DNA of 64,000 nucleotides, taken from NCBI RefSeq assembly GCF_028858725.1, contig NC_084790.1, positions 5,338,001 through 5,402,000 of the forward strand, read 5' to 3'. The position numbers were made by a program, and so were the translations under genes. Positions within the stretch are counted from its first letter, which is position 1; each line of letters starts with the position of its first letter. Source of the stretch: Colius striatus. Its lineage: Eukaryota > Chordata > Aves > Coliiformes > Coliidae. Under the pieces are notes generated by a model. It was not told the DNA's origin. It saw only the letters and a list, made by a program, of their open reading frames with translations, and ran no database searches. Shown piece after piece: positions 1-14,603 of the stretch.

Positions 1-137
1 TGGCCCTGCTCTGCGCACTTGCTCTCTTGTCTTTACCCCACTACCGTCAGTCGTGGGGGAATTGTGGAGGGAAACTGGGCTAAGTAGAAGCAGAACTTTT
101 AAAGAAAAAGCCTAGAATTGAGAATTCAGGGTGTCTC

Positions 138-141
<4 letters not shown>

Positions 142-170
<29 letters not shown>
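142..170. repeat. Poly(A) tract, 29 A
   Basis: An uninterrupted run of 29 A. The left flank holds no recognisable retroposon, so it is treated as a mononucleotide microsatellite. Confidence 0.9.
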
Positions 171-172
<2 letters not shown>

Positions 173-2033
173 TGAAGATCTGTCTTTTTGGGTCTTTTTT
201 TTTCTTTAGCAAAAGTCTGTTCGTGGAAAAGCACAAAGGAAAAGGCAGCTGGATCCCGCGAACTGCACTCTTCGCAGGGAAGAGGGCAGCGGATGCCATC
301 AGCCCTTGGAAAGGACCCTCGGCCCTCTCGAGAGATTTTCTTCTGGACAATGACACAGAGACCTCCCCAGAAGGGGCTGGAGGGCACTAGGCGTTATCAT
401 CGCCCGGGGGAAGTCTCCGAAGGACCCAGACTAAATAGCCACCGTTAATATGGCTAAAGTGCCGTCTTTACTGCCTTTTACTCTGAGCCAAATCCTGACA
501 TTTACTCCTCCACCTGATTTCAGCCGGAGGCTTCCTGTCCTCCCCACCCTGACCGGCTTTACTGAGTTTACTTCGCTTTCACGTTTACATATCGAAGTCC
601 ACCGATTAGGATGGTGCACGCAATGAATTTTGCCACATGATGTGCATAGCATTAGAAGTAATATCAAACCGCTGCCTCCCCAAATTTGCTGCTGACAGAT
701 ATTAACGGACTTCGCCGCCGGTGCCCATTTGAGCATCTCCGTCCTGGTCTAGTTGGCCGGAGCACGGGATACCACCGGCGACAGCCCTTGTGTCCCCGCT
801 TCGTAAAGGAACCTTCCTTGTAAAAGTCACTTTACATCTCCTGAGCCTGAAAACCACCAAGTGACAACTTTTTATGACCCGACTCCCAGGACACGGTTTC
901 ATTTAATTCCTTGAACTCTCCCTCCCTTTCTCTCCTGGCTGCATTTCCCAGCAAGACATCCCCCCGGGTTTAGCATGAATTTAAACACTCAAACCTTGCA
1001 ACGAGAGCTGATTCACGACCTGGGCTTAAACCGTCGGATTTTCAGACCGTCTGGAGTTGAACTCTGATTCCAGCCAGGAGGATTTTCGGCTTTTTAAAAG
1101 TCCCTGGGGTGCCCGTGATGGTGGGGAGAGCCACTTTGCCAGAAGCAGCTCTGATCTCTGGAGCAAGATGCTGAGGCTGTTTTGTCCAGGTGGTTTCCTG
1201 GCCCCAGGACATCCCTAGAGCCACTTTGCTCCCATTGCAGGCCCAGAAGAAAATTTCTGACACAAAGCCAGTTTAAAGCAGCTAGAGAAAATCCTCAGTG
1301 TTGCTTTGTTGCTCTTTCATTCTAATTACTTGAGCATTTGGAGTTCAAACAAGGAGCTTGGTGGGGAGAGAAGGAGGTGAAAGAAGGGGAAAGTGGCACT
1401 GGAAATCCAGGCAGGGAAAAAAGCAGAAGAGAAAATCCATGGCTTAACTCCCCTTGAAAGTGGATGGATGTGAGCCTTTCTGTCCCCCTTGCTCTCCCCT
1501 AGCTCTTGTTCAGAGACACCTTTGACTCCCAGGTTTACGGTTCTCCTCTGTGCAGTGTCAGCCTCCATTTTTTTAAGTCCCACCGAAGGCTTGGATCAGA
1601 AATAGAGAAAAAAGAGAAATAAACCACAACAAACCAAAAGAAGATGACTTCTGCAGCTCTGTGATTTTTTCCAGTGCTTGGGAGATAGTGTGGGTCTGCC
1701 CACTAGTCCACCAGTTATTCTTTAGATAAAGAAACATAATAAAATGGCAAGGCCTCAAAATCAAGAGGTGAGTCACAATAGTAAAATGAGACTGTGGATC
1801 CCAGCAGTAGAGTTCAGTGTCTTTCCCCTCCAACAGAGCAAAGACAAGTAGTGGCACCATCCTGAAACTGTTTAGTTTGCATCCATGGGAGATGGGGGCT
1901 TTTTAAGGTCTCTTCTCCCTACCCCACCCCCCAGAGCCACTACCCCTCATATATTATTTTTACTAATGTAGTGGGCTTTTTTCCCTCATTCTTGGAGGAG
2001 GAGGGATTTGTGTAGCCACATCCAAGGAATTTG

Positions 2034-2053
2034 GAGAGAGAGAGAGAGAGAGA
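2034..2053. repeat. (GA)10 microsatellite
   Basis: A perfect GA dinucleotide run inside non-coding sequence. Confidence 0.9.
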
Positions 2054-2724
2054 TCCCCCTGTTGACTAGAGAGATGTTGTTCTTGGGATTAGAGATGTCT
2101 GACCTTGAAGGTCGCAGGTCATGGTCTTGAATAAGGAGCAGGAGTGTGAGGCTGGGATTGAAACTTGAGGTGTGTCTGCTGGAGATCACAGAGAAAAGTC
2201 TTCCAAACAAAGAGGAATGCCTTGGTCAGGGTGAGAAAGGACAACTTCCCCTAGAATTATGGGCTCCTCTGGATGGTCACATGCCTGCAGACACCCCCAA
2301 AGTATGTGCCATGGCTGAGGGAGGGGAGAAAGGAGGAGCAGGATGGCTGGAGCCAGAAGCCCCCATTATTTATTACTATTTGCATTCTGGGCAGGCCCAG
2401 GGGCCCTGATACTAGTGGAGATAGGTGCTGTAGAGAGCAATAGAAAGAGCATCCCACTGTTGGGGCAGGGGTTGCTGCCCAGAAGCTTCTTTGCAGTAAG
2501 AGAAGAAAGGAAGAGATTCCTCCAAAGGCAGGGAAGTATCACAGGTACATAGCAAGAGTCTGAGGCTCAAATCTGTGTCCAGCACAACTACTATGAAAGT
2601 CTCGTCTCTTTGAGATCCTGCAGAGCTCTGGGAAGTTGCTCAGTTATGTCCCTCAGTTTCTCCCCAGGAATAGCAATCAGAGAAACAAAGAGCACTTCAA
2701 GCCTTGTTTCAGGGCAAGAAGAGT

Positions 2725-2768
2725 AGAATAGACTACAAAAATCTTACAGAATAGACTACAAAATCTTA
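2725..2768 (+). repeat. Tandem duplication, about 22-bp unit, two copies
   Basis: Two adjacent copies of AGAATAGACTACAAAA followed by TCTTA, differing by one A in the run and at the end. Confidence 0.85.
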
Positions 2769-3867
2769 TTTGTCTGCTAGGGTTTCTGTCTATGCAAGGA
2801 AAGTAACATATTTAGTGGTCCAGAACCATCTGGCTTGTGCCTATGGACTGCAGAGATGCAGTTTTGTTCATGTCTGCTTCTGAGTATCTGTGCACAGGCT
2901 GTGTACCTGCTCTGTCCAAAGGATGAGGTGATATGGCTGGTGTGAGCAGGATCACAGCTGATATCCCCTGATGAAGGGCTGCACACCCCACCAAACCAGG
3001 CAGCACTGCAGACATCATGCATTGCTGGCAACAGATCTCTTGAGCTGTTCAACGTGGCTTTAAAATCCATGTTCACATATATACAAATGAATCCACGGGG
3101 CCAAGAAGAAAAAAGCACACAGATAAGGGTTTGAAGAGAACCTTCAACACAATCTCAGCCCACTTCCCTGAAGCCTCAGCATTTGAACAGACAGCTCCAG
3201 GCCCTTTGCCCATGTGACCTCAAGGATGATAAATCCTGACTGTATTTCAACATCTTTTGAAGATGCACTTCTGGCACAAACTTTGCAGGGAGAAATCGGG
3301 AGAAAACTCCACAGGCCAGGTCTCGCTGCGATGCTTAAACCCATCCTTAGGGCCCTATCCTCCCCATTTTCGGGAAGGGAGAGGGTCGGGGCAGAGCAGT
3401 CCCCTGCCCCCGGTGCGGTCCCGAGTGACGCTAGAGGGAGCCCCGGCCTCGAGTAATTAACGAGTGAGAATGAACCGAGGGGGAAGAACGTTAGCGCTGG
3501 CAGAGAAAGGGAAAATTAATTCACCTGTGCTATTTCTGGCATTTTAACCAACATGTGTATCTGTATATATATACACACCTACGTATGTAGCAACGAGATT
3601 ACACTAACCTGAAATGCAGCGGAGAACACGGTTTTGTATGTTTGTGTTCTAATTTAAGACAATTTGGGCTCTAATTGATTTAAATTGCTGTCAGACCCAC
3701 TTTCTCTGCCTAGGTATTTATTCTTCACTTTGAGGCATTTGAAGGAAAGTAGAAGGTATAAATCTGTCTCCAGAATGCCTTTTTTTTTTTTAATGTTGGT
3801 ATTGAATCTTTAAATCTCTCGAGGAAGGGGAAATGTAAGGAACAAATGTTAAGGAGTTCAGTATTTC

Positions 3868-4440
3868 TCAGCCTAGCCCAGCTGTAAGCTCATGACCTGG
3901 GAGGTCAGAGCAGAGCTGCTGTAGGGAAGTCCCCAGGCCTGATCCAGAGCCTACTGAATGCAATGGAATCACAGCCAAGAGGCCATGGGGGAGGTCACAG
4001 AGGCCAGAGGCACTGTTGGGTATGATCTGAGCAGCTGCATCAGGGTTCCCTGCTTTTTGGGGTTCTTGTAGGGTGCTGCCTGCATGCCTGTGTGCAGAAG
4101 GGTCTTCAGACCCACCCTGAGCCCCAGCCTCAGTTTTCCCCTCAACTTTTCTTGCTCTGGAGCCTTTTATGCATGGTGCAGAGCTCTGTTGCATGTCTAA
4201 AGCCTCCTGAAGGCAATGAGGTGTTTCCAGGGTGTTTTCAGGGGCTGTGGCAGACTTAGGCAGAGCTCTCATGGGTGGGAAAAGGGGAAAGCAGCCCCAA
4301 AACACATCCCCATGGCACAGTGGAAGGGCTGGGTGCATGTGGTGGATGAACTCAGGCTTAAGCATGAGCAAAACTGAACCAAAAGGAAGCTCAGCAGAAA
4401 CAAGGTCATAAAAGCTGTTGTTTGGCTTATTTATTATCAT
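3868..4440 (-). CDS. Unrecognised 190-codon ORF, probably not a gene
   Basis: A single open frame beginning MIINKPNNSFYDLVSAELPF. It is Ser/Pro/Gly-rich with no recognisable domain and no CpG promoter near it, and no splice structure was seen. It is listed only for its length. Confidence 0.08.
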   Translation of the reverse strand: MIINKPNNSFYDLVSAELPFGSVLLMLKPEFIHHMHPALPLCHGDVFWGCFPLFPPMRALPKSATAPENTLETPHCLQEALDMQQSSAPCIKGSRARKVEGKTEAGAQGGSEDPSAHRHAGSTLQEPQKAGNPDAAAQIIPNSASGLCDLPHGLLAVIPLHSVGSGSGLGTSLQQLCSDLPGHELTAGLG

Positions 4441-7400
4441 TTTAATCTTCTTTGCATTCCTTCAGTGGCTCTTTGGAGAATAAAACACTGATATTGTGTA
4501 TTTATCTTGACAGAAACCAACCAACCTTAATAAAAATGAATCACACAATACAGAAAAAAAAGGAAAATCAAACATATCTGAAGTTTTATACTGTCTTTTT
4601 AATTAACTATAATATTGCCTAAGTGTTGGGGGGGACACACGACATGACACTAGAAAATATCAGATTATGTAAAGGGCTTGTATCCCGTGTCTTAGGTGTA
4701 AATAATGCTTCTGTTAATCTAAAACCAAGACTGTCTGTCTTTACTACTTCACTGCACTCCCATTAGCTCTATCTTTTTACTATGTCATGGGTGCAAATAG
4801 ATTGGGTTGAAAACTTCCCCCAGAGCCACTTTAAAGTGACTTCTAATCTTTCCCTTTAGTGGTGTTAATTCAACTTCACAAGTGCATTTGAAGCACCATT
4901 AGGCAGAGAAATGGACCTTCTCTCCTGCTGGTGCCCTTATCTAAATAGCAACATTACCAAAAAAAATCTATTTTATATCGGTCTAAGACTCTGAGACTCC
5001 AGAGAGCAGCTGAAGGAGATGTGGGCTACCTTTTTATGAGGCTTAAATACAGAAAGGATTTATGCTTTGCATTTCTGTATCACTACCCCATGGAGGTCTC
5101 TGAGCACCTTGGAAACCTCCTGCCTCAGAACATGCAGGACAAGTGTCAGCAGCTGCTGGAAATGAGGACAAAGAATGAGCTGCAGACACTGTCAGGGAAA
5201 GAAAAAAGGCCATGTAACCCAGGCTGGCTACATGGCAGCATTCTGCTAGGATCATGGACAGTAAGGAAAGGTGGAAAGTGAGGTACTGGGAAGTTGTACA
5301 TATTTTGTGGTAGGCAATAATTATGTCTATATGCCTATCTGGCATTGTACAAGTAGGTGAGAGGAGTGAGCAAAAGCCACAGTGTTACCAGTCGTTAGTG
5401 GGAATGTGTTTAGGCATTGGCAAGAAGCTAACATTACAAATGCTGTGGGACCCAGAAGCACTAGTGTTACCAAGTGGAGTAGTTTGCCACACACATTACT
5501 CCAGAGCACCATCCAGCTCCATATTCAGCTCCAACCCCAGCTTCCAGCACAGCCCAGGAACAAATATATAGAGGAAAAGGGGCATGCACAGAGTGCACCT
5601 TTGCTGGGGAGAGTGTCACAGCCTCTGGCAAACAGCAAGGTATCAAATTTTCTGATCTGGATGCTCTGCCTGGACTGTCATGATTGAGAGCTGAAGTTAG
5701 ATGTACTCCTCAATAATCTGCTTCTACATCCTCCAGTAGCAGTGAATTCATCAGTACTTGGTGAGAAACAACCTGTCTATGCTCTGAAACAGAGCATAAA
5801 TATTCCCCTGGACCCTTCCCTTCACCTTCCAAGCTGGGACAGACCTCTCTCATCCTTCATCTCATCTATCCCTCTGTTCCTGGCAGCTTAGTGAGCAGTG
5901 AATGGTGAAGTTATCTCAAGTTTTTGTGGAGAAAATATTGAATTACAGGACAACTGGCCCTAGGAAAGCAAATTTGTCCCAGGAGTCTGGCAGGTGCAGG
6001 GATTATAGCAGAAAGGAAGGATTGCAAGGTCATGGGACTTTCTCCTGTCTTCCAGGAGAGGGCAATCCCTGGCTAGAGCTGAACTGAGAAACACTGCTTA
6101 AAAGACATCCTTGGGAGGATGTTCCTATTTTACTACTCCTTCCAAGGAAAGGCTCAAATTACCATGATGCAGGAGGGTTGTAAAATGGAAAACATAGATT
6201 GGGGAACTTAGAGAGAGTGTGGGTTTAGGGTGGCCGATGTTTCTTTAAATCATGACATTCATTAATGCAAACTGACTCTACAGAAAAGGGAAAAGCAGAG
6301 TTAAAAACAAACAGGAGTTTATTTTTAATCCATCAGAACTTTATGCTGGGTGATCCAGCCATAAGCATATATAGCCATTTATTCTCGTTAGACTTGTGTG
6401 GAATTGATCTTCTTTAATCTTTCTTTCTAAAACCCAGACAGAAGATGCAGGTGTATGTTGGGTAAAACAAGCAGATCTATATACAGCCTCTCTCAACTTC
6501 TTCCAAATACTCAGTTTCCACCACATACACTGTTTTATTCACACCAACAAATATACTCTTTACCTGCTCTGTGGGGACAGGCTGGTGAGCAAGACCCTGG
6601 AAAAAAATTATTCAAAATTTTCTGCTATAGCAGCAGGGAAGAGATGAAACAGCTCAGTCTCTTCTCTGATTCAGATCCTCATCAAAACAAGGATCCCAAA
6701 TCTCTAACATTTTGCAAGATGTCACATTGCAGAAGCCATGAATTAAACATAATTTTCTTCAGATGTCCTCTTTCCTGAGGGAGGTGAAGATCCAAACCAG
6801 TAGGGGAAAGTACGGAAAGGGCGTCAAAATGCTTCCCAGTAAAGACACAATCCTGTTGAGGACAGTTGCTCAACACCTCAGTGATTTCCTAACTGCTTCC
6901 AGGGAAAAGCTTTGGAAAACCTAATATACAAGTATTGGAAGAGAAATGGGCAACCCACCTGGTCACTTTATCCTGGTAAAGGTGTATGGCTTAGAGAAAG
7001 AATGTCTGGAAAACAAATGAACAAAATCTTGTTAAAACAGTCCTTGGAGCATTCTGTCTCTTGCTACCTGTTAACTACAGAAAAGAAAGAAGGAATGGAA
7101 AAAAAAAAACCACTGAAGCCTGAGGGAACTGGAATGTGGAGCTTTTTGGCACAAGCTGAGCAGGAGAAGTTTCCAGAAGAAACAACATGAGTGAGAGGAT
7201 TATTACAAAAGGCCAGAGTGTCAAATCTGCGCTGGGAGTTAAAAGGAGCCCATAAAATCCACTCACCAGAAATGGAGCCAGAGCAAGGTCTGGAGTTAAC
7301 TCCTTAAACTCTACAAAACAATGATAACCATCAGGAGTCACTTTCTCTCTGTGAGGTGCAGAGACTGGGCAAAGTCCCATTTTAACCATCATCCAGAAAG

Positions 7401-9339
7401 CTATAAAGAGGAAAAAGGCAGGTCAAGCAGGTTGATGAGTGTTTTATGCAACACAATAAATCCAATATCCAGAGCAGCTCTCTCATTTAAACTTGCCTTT
7501 CATAGCCATTTCTAATGATTCTTTAAAAAATAAACTAGAATCATAACAATATAATATTATAACAATATAATCCATATACACCTAATTTTACTGTCATTAT
7601 TAACTAAAATGCACTTCAGTACCTCTGTGAGGCCAAACTCTACTGGGAACTTGCAAACAGATTCCAAAGTAGGGGGGAAAAGGAAATTTAAATGGCTTTT
7701 AGGGTTTTTTTCCTGTTCAAACCCTTTGTAAACACTGAGCGGTGAATCCCTGTAAATTGCTCCTCTTCTGCATAAAACCAATGAGTTCTTGCAGTGTTTT
7801 GAAGACTTAATAGTCTAAAGAAGTAGAGTCTGAAGTGAAACTTGAAAGCATTGTTTAATTAAAACATGTAAGTGGCCGCAACTGGAGTGTGTCATATTCT
7901 TCATTTCTGTGATAGAACAAGAAATGAAGGGTTGAGATTGTAGCTAAAAATATTGATATTACAAATATGATAAATATTCCCAAAGATTTTGTATTTGCAA
8001 GGAACTGAAAGGATGGATTTGGAGCCTGAAGGTGGCAGGGGATCTGTAATGCTGGATGAGTGAATACTTCATGGTGGTAACAGTGTAAAAGTGTCTGAGA
8101 TGATGTGGCAAGCTGAGTCTGGGACTCCAATCTTACACAAGGGGTAGCAGATACATTCTTACAGCTCTTACCTCCTGCTTTTCTTTCAGAATGTATTTAT
8201 TGGCCTCCGATCCTACAAGACGGGAGCAGCTGATTAGCAGAGTAAGGACCAGCCCTGGCCTGTCTCCACTTCCCTTTCTGCATTTGGCTTTTGATCCTGA
8301 CTCTGCTCTCCAAACGTGCAGGATGAAACCTGTCTGGAGGGAGTGAGAGGGAGGACCTGGTCACACATGCACTGCCCTCCGTGTACAGATTTGGCTCATC
8401 CACACAAATCACAGAGACAAGAAAAAGAAGAGGAGATCATGAAATGTTGACTTGAGAGTTACTAGTAATTCGGTCCTGTTTGGATTACTGGTGTTCAGAG
8501 ACACTTTGGGAGAAAGAAGAAAACATATGGCTGGTATTTTCAAAAGATTTTGGGTGCTCCCCTCAAATGGCAGGTACTCAGACAGAAGAAGTTGCTTCAG
8601 TTTAGCACACACCAGAACAAATATCATGTCTCCAACTCAGAGGGGCAGAGCTTAAAGGGGCAATCAAACTGAAGTGCTTTGAAAAGACAGAAACAAGAGT
8701 AATACGGAAGCAAAGGCAAACTAATGAAAGTCAGAATGAGTTTATGAGGTACCTTAATGAAACACAAGGACATGCAGAAGGATTCATGATGTTTAAGCTT
8801 TTAAGTCTGCAGATAGTATGGAACTCAGATGATTACAAAGGTAATAAATTTCTTAGCAAATGGACAAGATCATATTTGCACAGAGAAAACCTTTGCCCAA
8901 AGCAAGCGTGTGCAGTTAGTGAAAGATTCAATTAGGTTATTTAATGTCAGTTGCACAACTGTCTTGTTCAAAGACTTGTACTATGTTCTGTCAAAGGTTG
9001 CACCCCTTAAATGTTAACATTTATGGATTAAAGTTGAGCAGCTTTACGCTGCCCGACAGATGGGTCTTGTTCCTTTGATGAGAAAGATCACAGAGAAAAT
9101 GATAAACAAATCATGTCTGACTCCATACCCACAGTGACAGAACATAGATAATAAATGTTACTTTTACCTTAATTACCTAGAAACTGCACAGTCAATACCA
9201 AGGCTGGGAACAGGACATGGATCCACCAAGCAATGATCAGAAGCTGTCAGTATTTGTCAGCCATCCCTCAGCAGCACACCTGCCCAGATGCATCTCAGGG
9301 TGTTTCCCTGCCACGCTGCCAGCCAGGCATGAAGCAAGA

Positions 9340-9560
9340 TCATGTCCCGGTGTTAGTAGGGTCCCGGGGACCCCTTCCGCCCAGCCGCCGGTCAGGCTGC
9401 TGCAGCCCCCACCACCGGCCCTCGGGGCCGCCCTTGAACCCGGGACCGGCAGCACCGCGGAGAGCTCCGCGTCCCCGACGGGGCGGCCGGTCTCCGGCCG
9501 GGCGGCCGGGGGGAACCCGGCCTTCGACAGGCCCCTGGGGATTCGCAGCTATGTACACAT
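9340..9560. other. Isolated CpG-dense patch
   Basis: About 220 bp of CG-dense sequence (CGGCCGGTCTCCGGCCGGGC and similar) in an otherwise AT-rich desert downstream of HOXB13. Overlapping ORFs on both strands are composition artefacts. No splice sites or known product were recognised. Confidence 0.5.
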
Positions 9561-11579
9561 CTGTAAATCTGGAGGCAGCGTTCCACCTGGGCTTTGGCAT
9601 CGACAGGTTTTCTAAACGAGGGTTTGGAGGTAGCCGTGCTGGCTCGGGACAAAACCCCCCCACGAGGTCTGGGGGTTCTTTTCCAACGCCATCCTCTGAA
9701 CATCCACCCTTGTGACGGACAGCAAACACTACTGACAATCATGAGCAGCAGGAGCTGTGCTAGTTGTGATTCCTCATCAGTCCCCAACTGGGAAGGGTCG
9801 TCCCTGCTCTGGGTGCAGCCACGCTCTCCTGAAGCCGCACAGACATTAAGTAAGCCCAGTTATTCAGGCTGATACTTTACTTCTCTTCCGTGCATTTATT
9901 GATAGTTGTACGTGCAACTGCATGGAGGCACTGTGCAACAAGACAGACTTGCCACTAGTTTAAATTGCAAGAGTAAAGTAACACCATCAGCTTGAATCAC
10001 AAAAATAAAACAAAGCAATACTAAGTTTCACTCTCCTGAAGTGATATTTATACAAAGGGACAGAAAGTGTGACTTCTTCTCATGGAGGGGGGAAAATCTA
10101 GATGTCAAGCAGTAAAATCAAGATAGCAGAGTCCTGCAGTGTATTTGTGTTGTCTACAAACTGGTCAGGTGCATCTCAAAGCAGCAGAACGAGGGTACTA
10201 TTGCTTAGGAAGATGCTGAATGTGTGGCACAAGTGACTTCCCTTCCCTGTGCTGTATTTAAAAGGTATTTTGTTGAAGTGAAGGTTTGAGAAGTGGCAAG
10301 TGGTTCTCTTGGCAAGTCAAGCAGATACACAAGGAAAATTACCAAAAAAAGCGCAAAGTTTTGTGTAGAGAAGAAACAAGGTGTATTGTTTTATTTTGTT
10401 TTCCATAGCTATAATAACAACTTTCCACAAAACAGAAGGTGAAGATGATGCGAAGCAGCAACACGAGCTGTTACAGCATGAGAGAATTCACTCGCCATCA
10501 GCGAAAGCAAACGTTTCTTTGTTTTCCCTTGAGAAATCTTGGGCTTCTGGACCGGTTTTATCTTCAGTTATAACCCCATATTGTTATTTAACTAGGTGTA
10601 TCAAATTCGCTTTACCCTTCTTCAATCTAGCAGTGAGCAAAGAAAACCTCACACAGACAGAGAAACCGGTACGAAGAATTTATTTGACTCTAAGGGAAGT
10701 GTATTTGCAAATAGAGACAAATAATAATTTGTAGCCTAAAAGCTCGGTGTCTAGATCTTGGCAGAGGTTTATTTCTGATTCTAGAAGAATAATAGTGGCT
10801 GGGGGTGTGAATTAGTACATTTTCTGCAGTGTAAGTGGTTAATACGAACGTGAATGTTTTCACAGAAATATTTTCTAGGTTGAAACTTACATTTTGTGAA
10901 ATCGATACTCTGACGGGAATGGTTTTATTTTAAATAATTGGTTTTTGTATCGTTTTAAAAATGCCTCCTTGCTATTTGCTATGGGCGCACGTAAAACAAA
11001 CAAACAAAAAACCCAAAGAGAACGAAAGTAACACAAATTGAGAGGCTTTTACAGAACTTTTGCATACATGCGGCCATGGTAGAGCCATGTCCAGCTTCAG
11101 CTGCAGACAGTGCTGAGACACGGGTTTTAAGGATTTGCTGTCAATATGGCAGGTGGAGCTTTTGACTTACGAATTTTTGGGGATAGGGGCTGTATATTGT
11201 GGAATTGTCTCTACCCAAAAGAAATTAAAATCTGCTTCATCTGAGAGCCTCGTGGTTAAAATTAATTGGATTGTTTCTCGCTCCCTGTAGCAGTTACATT
11301 TCTTCGAAAAGGACGAAAATCGGGTAATTTTTTTGCTTCTAAACGTCCACAGCAACAATTCCCCTGGCTGTTTCGGCTGTGGAATAAGACTGGGTCCTCC
11401 ATCCCACCTGGCCGGTGTCACCCACCCTCTGCCACACCCCCACCAAACTCCGGTCTTTTAGGCAAGAAAAATGTCCCTCGCCTCACTCCGCCTTCGGCAC
11501 GCAGGGGCTGCACACAGAGCCCTTTCTCACTCCGTTCTGGCCGACTGAGCCCTTCAAGACACTTCCCCGAAGCTTTGTT

Positions 11580-12200
11580 GGGTTTTTTTCCAGGTCGTTT
11601 TACCCTCTCACGGTGGGTGCGGAGCCCGGACTGGCACCCCGCTGCCTCCCTGACCGTCGGTGCGGGGATGTGGCTTTTTGCCTTCAGACGCTCGCGGCCA
11701 GAGGACGAGACCTGAGGCCGGGATTTCTCGGGACATTAGTCCCGGGTCACGGGGAACGGATCGGGGCACCCAGCGGCAAGCCGGGATGCACCCACAGCGC
11801 TCGGGTGCATTTCATTTATTAACTGGTCATCTCCAACCCCTTTCCCCTGCCTGGTTCCGTTCACGAACAAGACACACACACATTCCCCTCTCCTTCCTCC
11901 CCGTTTTTTTCCTCTCCGCGTTTTCCCTGAGCCGCCGCGGAGCGCGGAGCCGCGGAGGAGGGTGTTGAATTTAAGATCCTGCCCGTTGGAAACCGAAGCA
12001 CGGGGATTTACTGTAAAACGTCTCGGACGCCTTTCCCGGAGGAGACTTGGGGCGAGAAAGTCTGAGAATGTCACTTAGCCAGAGTTTGTCGCCAAAACCC
12101 CGTGCTCTTGTTCCCCCGGCGATAAATTTCCACTCTGGCACGGAGCAAATTGAACCGCGGCGGGGGGGAGAGGGGGGAGGCCCCGGGCCAGGTCGGGCAG
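11580..12200. other. CpG-rich patch
   Basis: A moderately CG-dense block including GAGCCGCCGCGGAGCGCGGA near 11,930-11,950 and a G-rich run near 12,160-12,180. It may be an unmethylated regulatory element in the HOXB13-HOXB9 interval. No coding exon was recognised. Confidence 0.45.
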
Positions 12201-14603
12201 GACTTGCTGCTGCAAAGCCTTAATCATCGGCAGCTTTATCCCTGAGGTCAATTCCAGCCTCTCTCTGTCCCCCCCAGCCGACTGGCGCGGTGATGGGTTG
12301 CCTCAGTGCTGTGAACCCCCTAGTTTTGTCAGTCCCAGAACACAGAGACTCTCTGATGGGGAAGGGATCCTGATTTACATCCAACTCATTATTGGATTGA
12401 ATTATACTTCCCAAGAGGTGACAAGAGCCAGACACACAGAGGCACCCCTGGCAGAGCGTGGGAGGGGGCACAGGCCTTTGGGATGGGGTCCTGGGGGCTC
12501 AATCTCATGCATCTTCCTGTCTACCATGCAGAGGAGCTCGGGGCCTTCTGCTCTCAGTGGAGGGTTCAATGGTGAACAAGGGTGAAAAATGCTCTGGCAT
12601 GGTAAAGATTTGCAGGAACATGAAGGGGGAAAGCAGAGAAGCTGGTGTCCACAGATTCCTTCAAAGAATGTTGGTTTCTCACTTCTTGTCCCACTTGCTT
12701 TCAGCATTTGCAGCAAAGGGAAAAATAAAAAGGAAAATAAGGAAGAATATTGATAACTCCCACTAACTGTGGTGCATTCTTCTATTTTTTAAGATCAAAG
12801 AGGGAGACAGGAGAAAACCCAATAAATCTAACGGAGCAGAGATCCCTAATTCTTAATTAATTTCTTCTTCCTCCCATACACGGCTTTTCTCAGAGGTGGC
12901 CTGATATGTGAGTGGAGATGTGAAGCTCCTAGGCAGCTGGAGGTTGGGGCTGACAGTAACATTTGATACAGTTCTGCTCAGGGCAAGGATTAGAGAGTAA
13001 AACCTCTAACACTCCTGCCCAAATTCCTGCAGTACAGGTGGGATTGAAATACGTTTCTCATAGAGTCTCTGTCTAGAATATTCACTTATTAAATCAGTCC
13101 TGCAGGGTTTTGCTGAGGTCTGTGACTACCACTCAGGCATTGGTAACATTGTCTAACACCACAGCCTGGTGAGCCACTGTCAAATTGTGCTTTTCCTCTT
13201 GAAGTCTGAGAAAGAAGGGTTTGAGAAAGCTGGATTTTGGAGACAGATGGATGGGTGGATAGATGAATTTCTTCTGAGATGGACAGTGTTTGAGGCCCTC
13301 AGTGGCTCAATCCATCATGCAACCATTATTCATGCTGCAGTCAGTATGACTGAAATGCCTTCTATTCACAAAGCATCTCATCCCCTCTTTGGTGAACTCT
13401 GCCATCAGCCAGGCTTGGAGGACACCACAGGTTTGCCATACTTCACAGTGTTTCTGGCCTGCTGTGGGCAGAGGGCTGAATGCTAGGCAGATTTGGGAGG
13501 ATTTCTTTGCAACTTAGACTATAAATGACGTTGGCTGCTGTATAGCAAAGTTCCACAGAGATCCCTGTTTAGTTTACAATGGCTGTAAGAGGTGGAAATA
13601 AAATCAGAGATGATGCTAAAGCCAGAAGTACAACTCAAACCTCTCAAGTCCCAGGGAAGTACCTCAAGCACTGGGCTCTCAGGTCTTCTGAAATACATTA
13701 ATTCCTTTACAATAGAAGCTGTAAACCAAATGCAAACCAAATCTTGGGAGTTTTATTTAAAGCACTCCATCCTGGGCGTTGAAGTCATGCTGAGAATAGT
13801 GACAAGCCAACATTAATTTTTGTCTTTGTGAAATCCTAGTCCTGAATGTTCCCCTTTCTTCTAAAGCTTGGGTGGGGAAGGGGAAGAACTGGCTTGATTC
13901 TGGGAAGTATTTTGATAAAGATTAGATGCAGTCCAATTAAAACCTTCCAATTGCTTCATTAAGAAGATTTCTTAATCCAACTCTTTTATCTCTTTGCGGA
14001 ATTTTAAGATGTGGAGCACAGAGGAAGGTAATGGCAGCAGTGGGATGTGACAGATACTGAAAGCCTTCAGTGCATTTCCAGTTCTGTTCCATACATATCA
14101 CACGGTTTCATGCATTTGTGTAACCCTAGGTTTAGTGGAATGTGCCTGAATGATGGTTGAGTGCAGATGTAGGAAAAGACTGCCAAAAACACTCCAAGAA
14201 AGGACATGGGACTGGCAAGAACTAAAGCTGAATCAGCAGGAATGGAGTCTATGAGCCCTGGAATCTTGTTCCAGATTTCACATCCTCTATGGACTGATGA
14301 TGATGGGGAACTTGGGAGAGGGACAGGAAACTGGGTAGCTTGTGTCCCAGAGCCAGCAACTCAGTCACAGGATCAGTATTAAATTTATTAACAAAAAAAG
14401 AGCAAGTGAGAGATCAGAAGTAAAATAAATTGAGTTTTCCAATGTTTTTTACTGAAAAATTGATTTACAGTGAGGAGGCTTGGCCCACTGCACAGAAAGC
14501 ACCATGCAGGTGGCCTAGGAGAACTGTAATGCCCAGGTGTCAGTTGTCCATAGTGCAGCCAAATTCAGACTGGAAGAATAAAGCAAAATAAGCATAAACA
14601 TAA

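Larger units (their letters stand above)
171..9339. other. Gene-free interval, left part
   Basis: Nothing beyond the listed repeats and the doubtful ORF at 3,868-4,440. Sequence is AT-leaning with scattered short ORFs and no recognisable exons, tRNA or CR1. Its position downstream of HOXB13 makes it part of the HOXB13-HOXB9 interval. HOXB9 is not reached. Confidence 0.6.

Noticed and set aside
9217-9787. Four overlapping ORFs of 130-160 codons on both strands
   Set aside because: They coincide with a CpG-dense patch where stop codons are rare. They are Pro/Arg/Gly-rich, with no domain and no splice structure.
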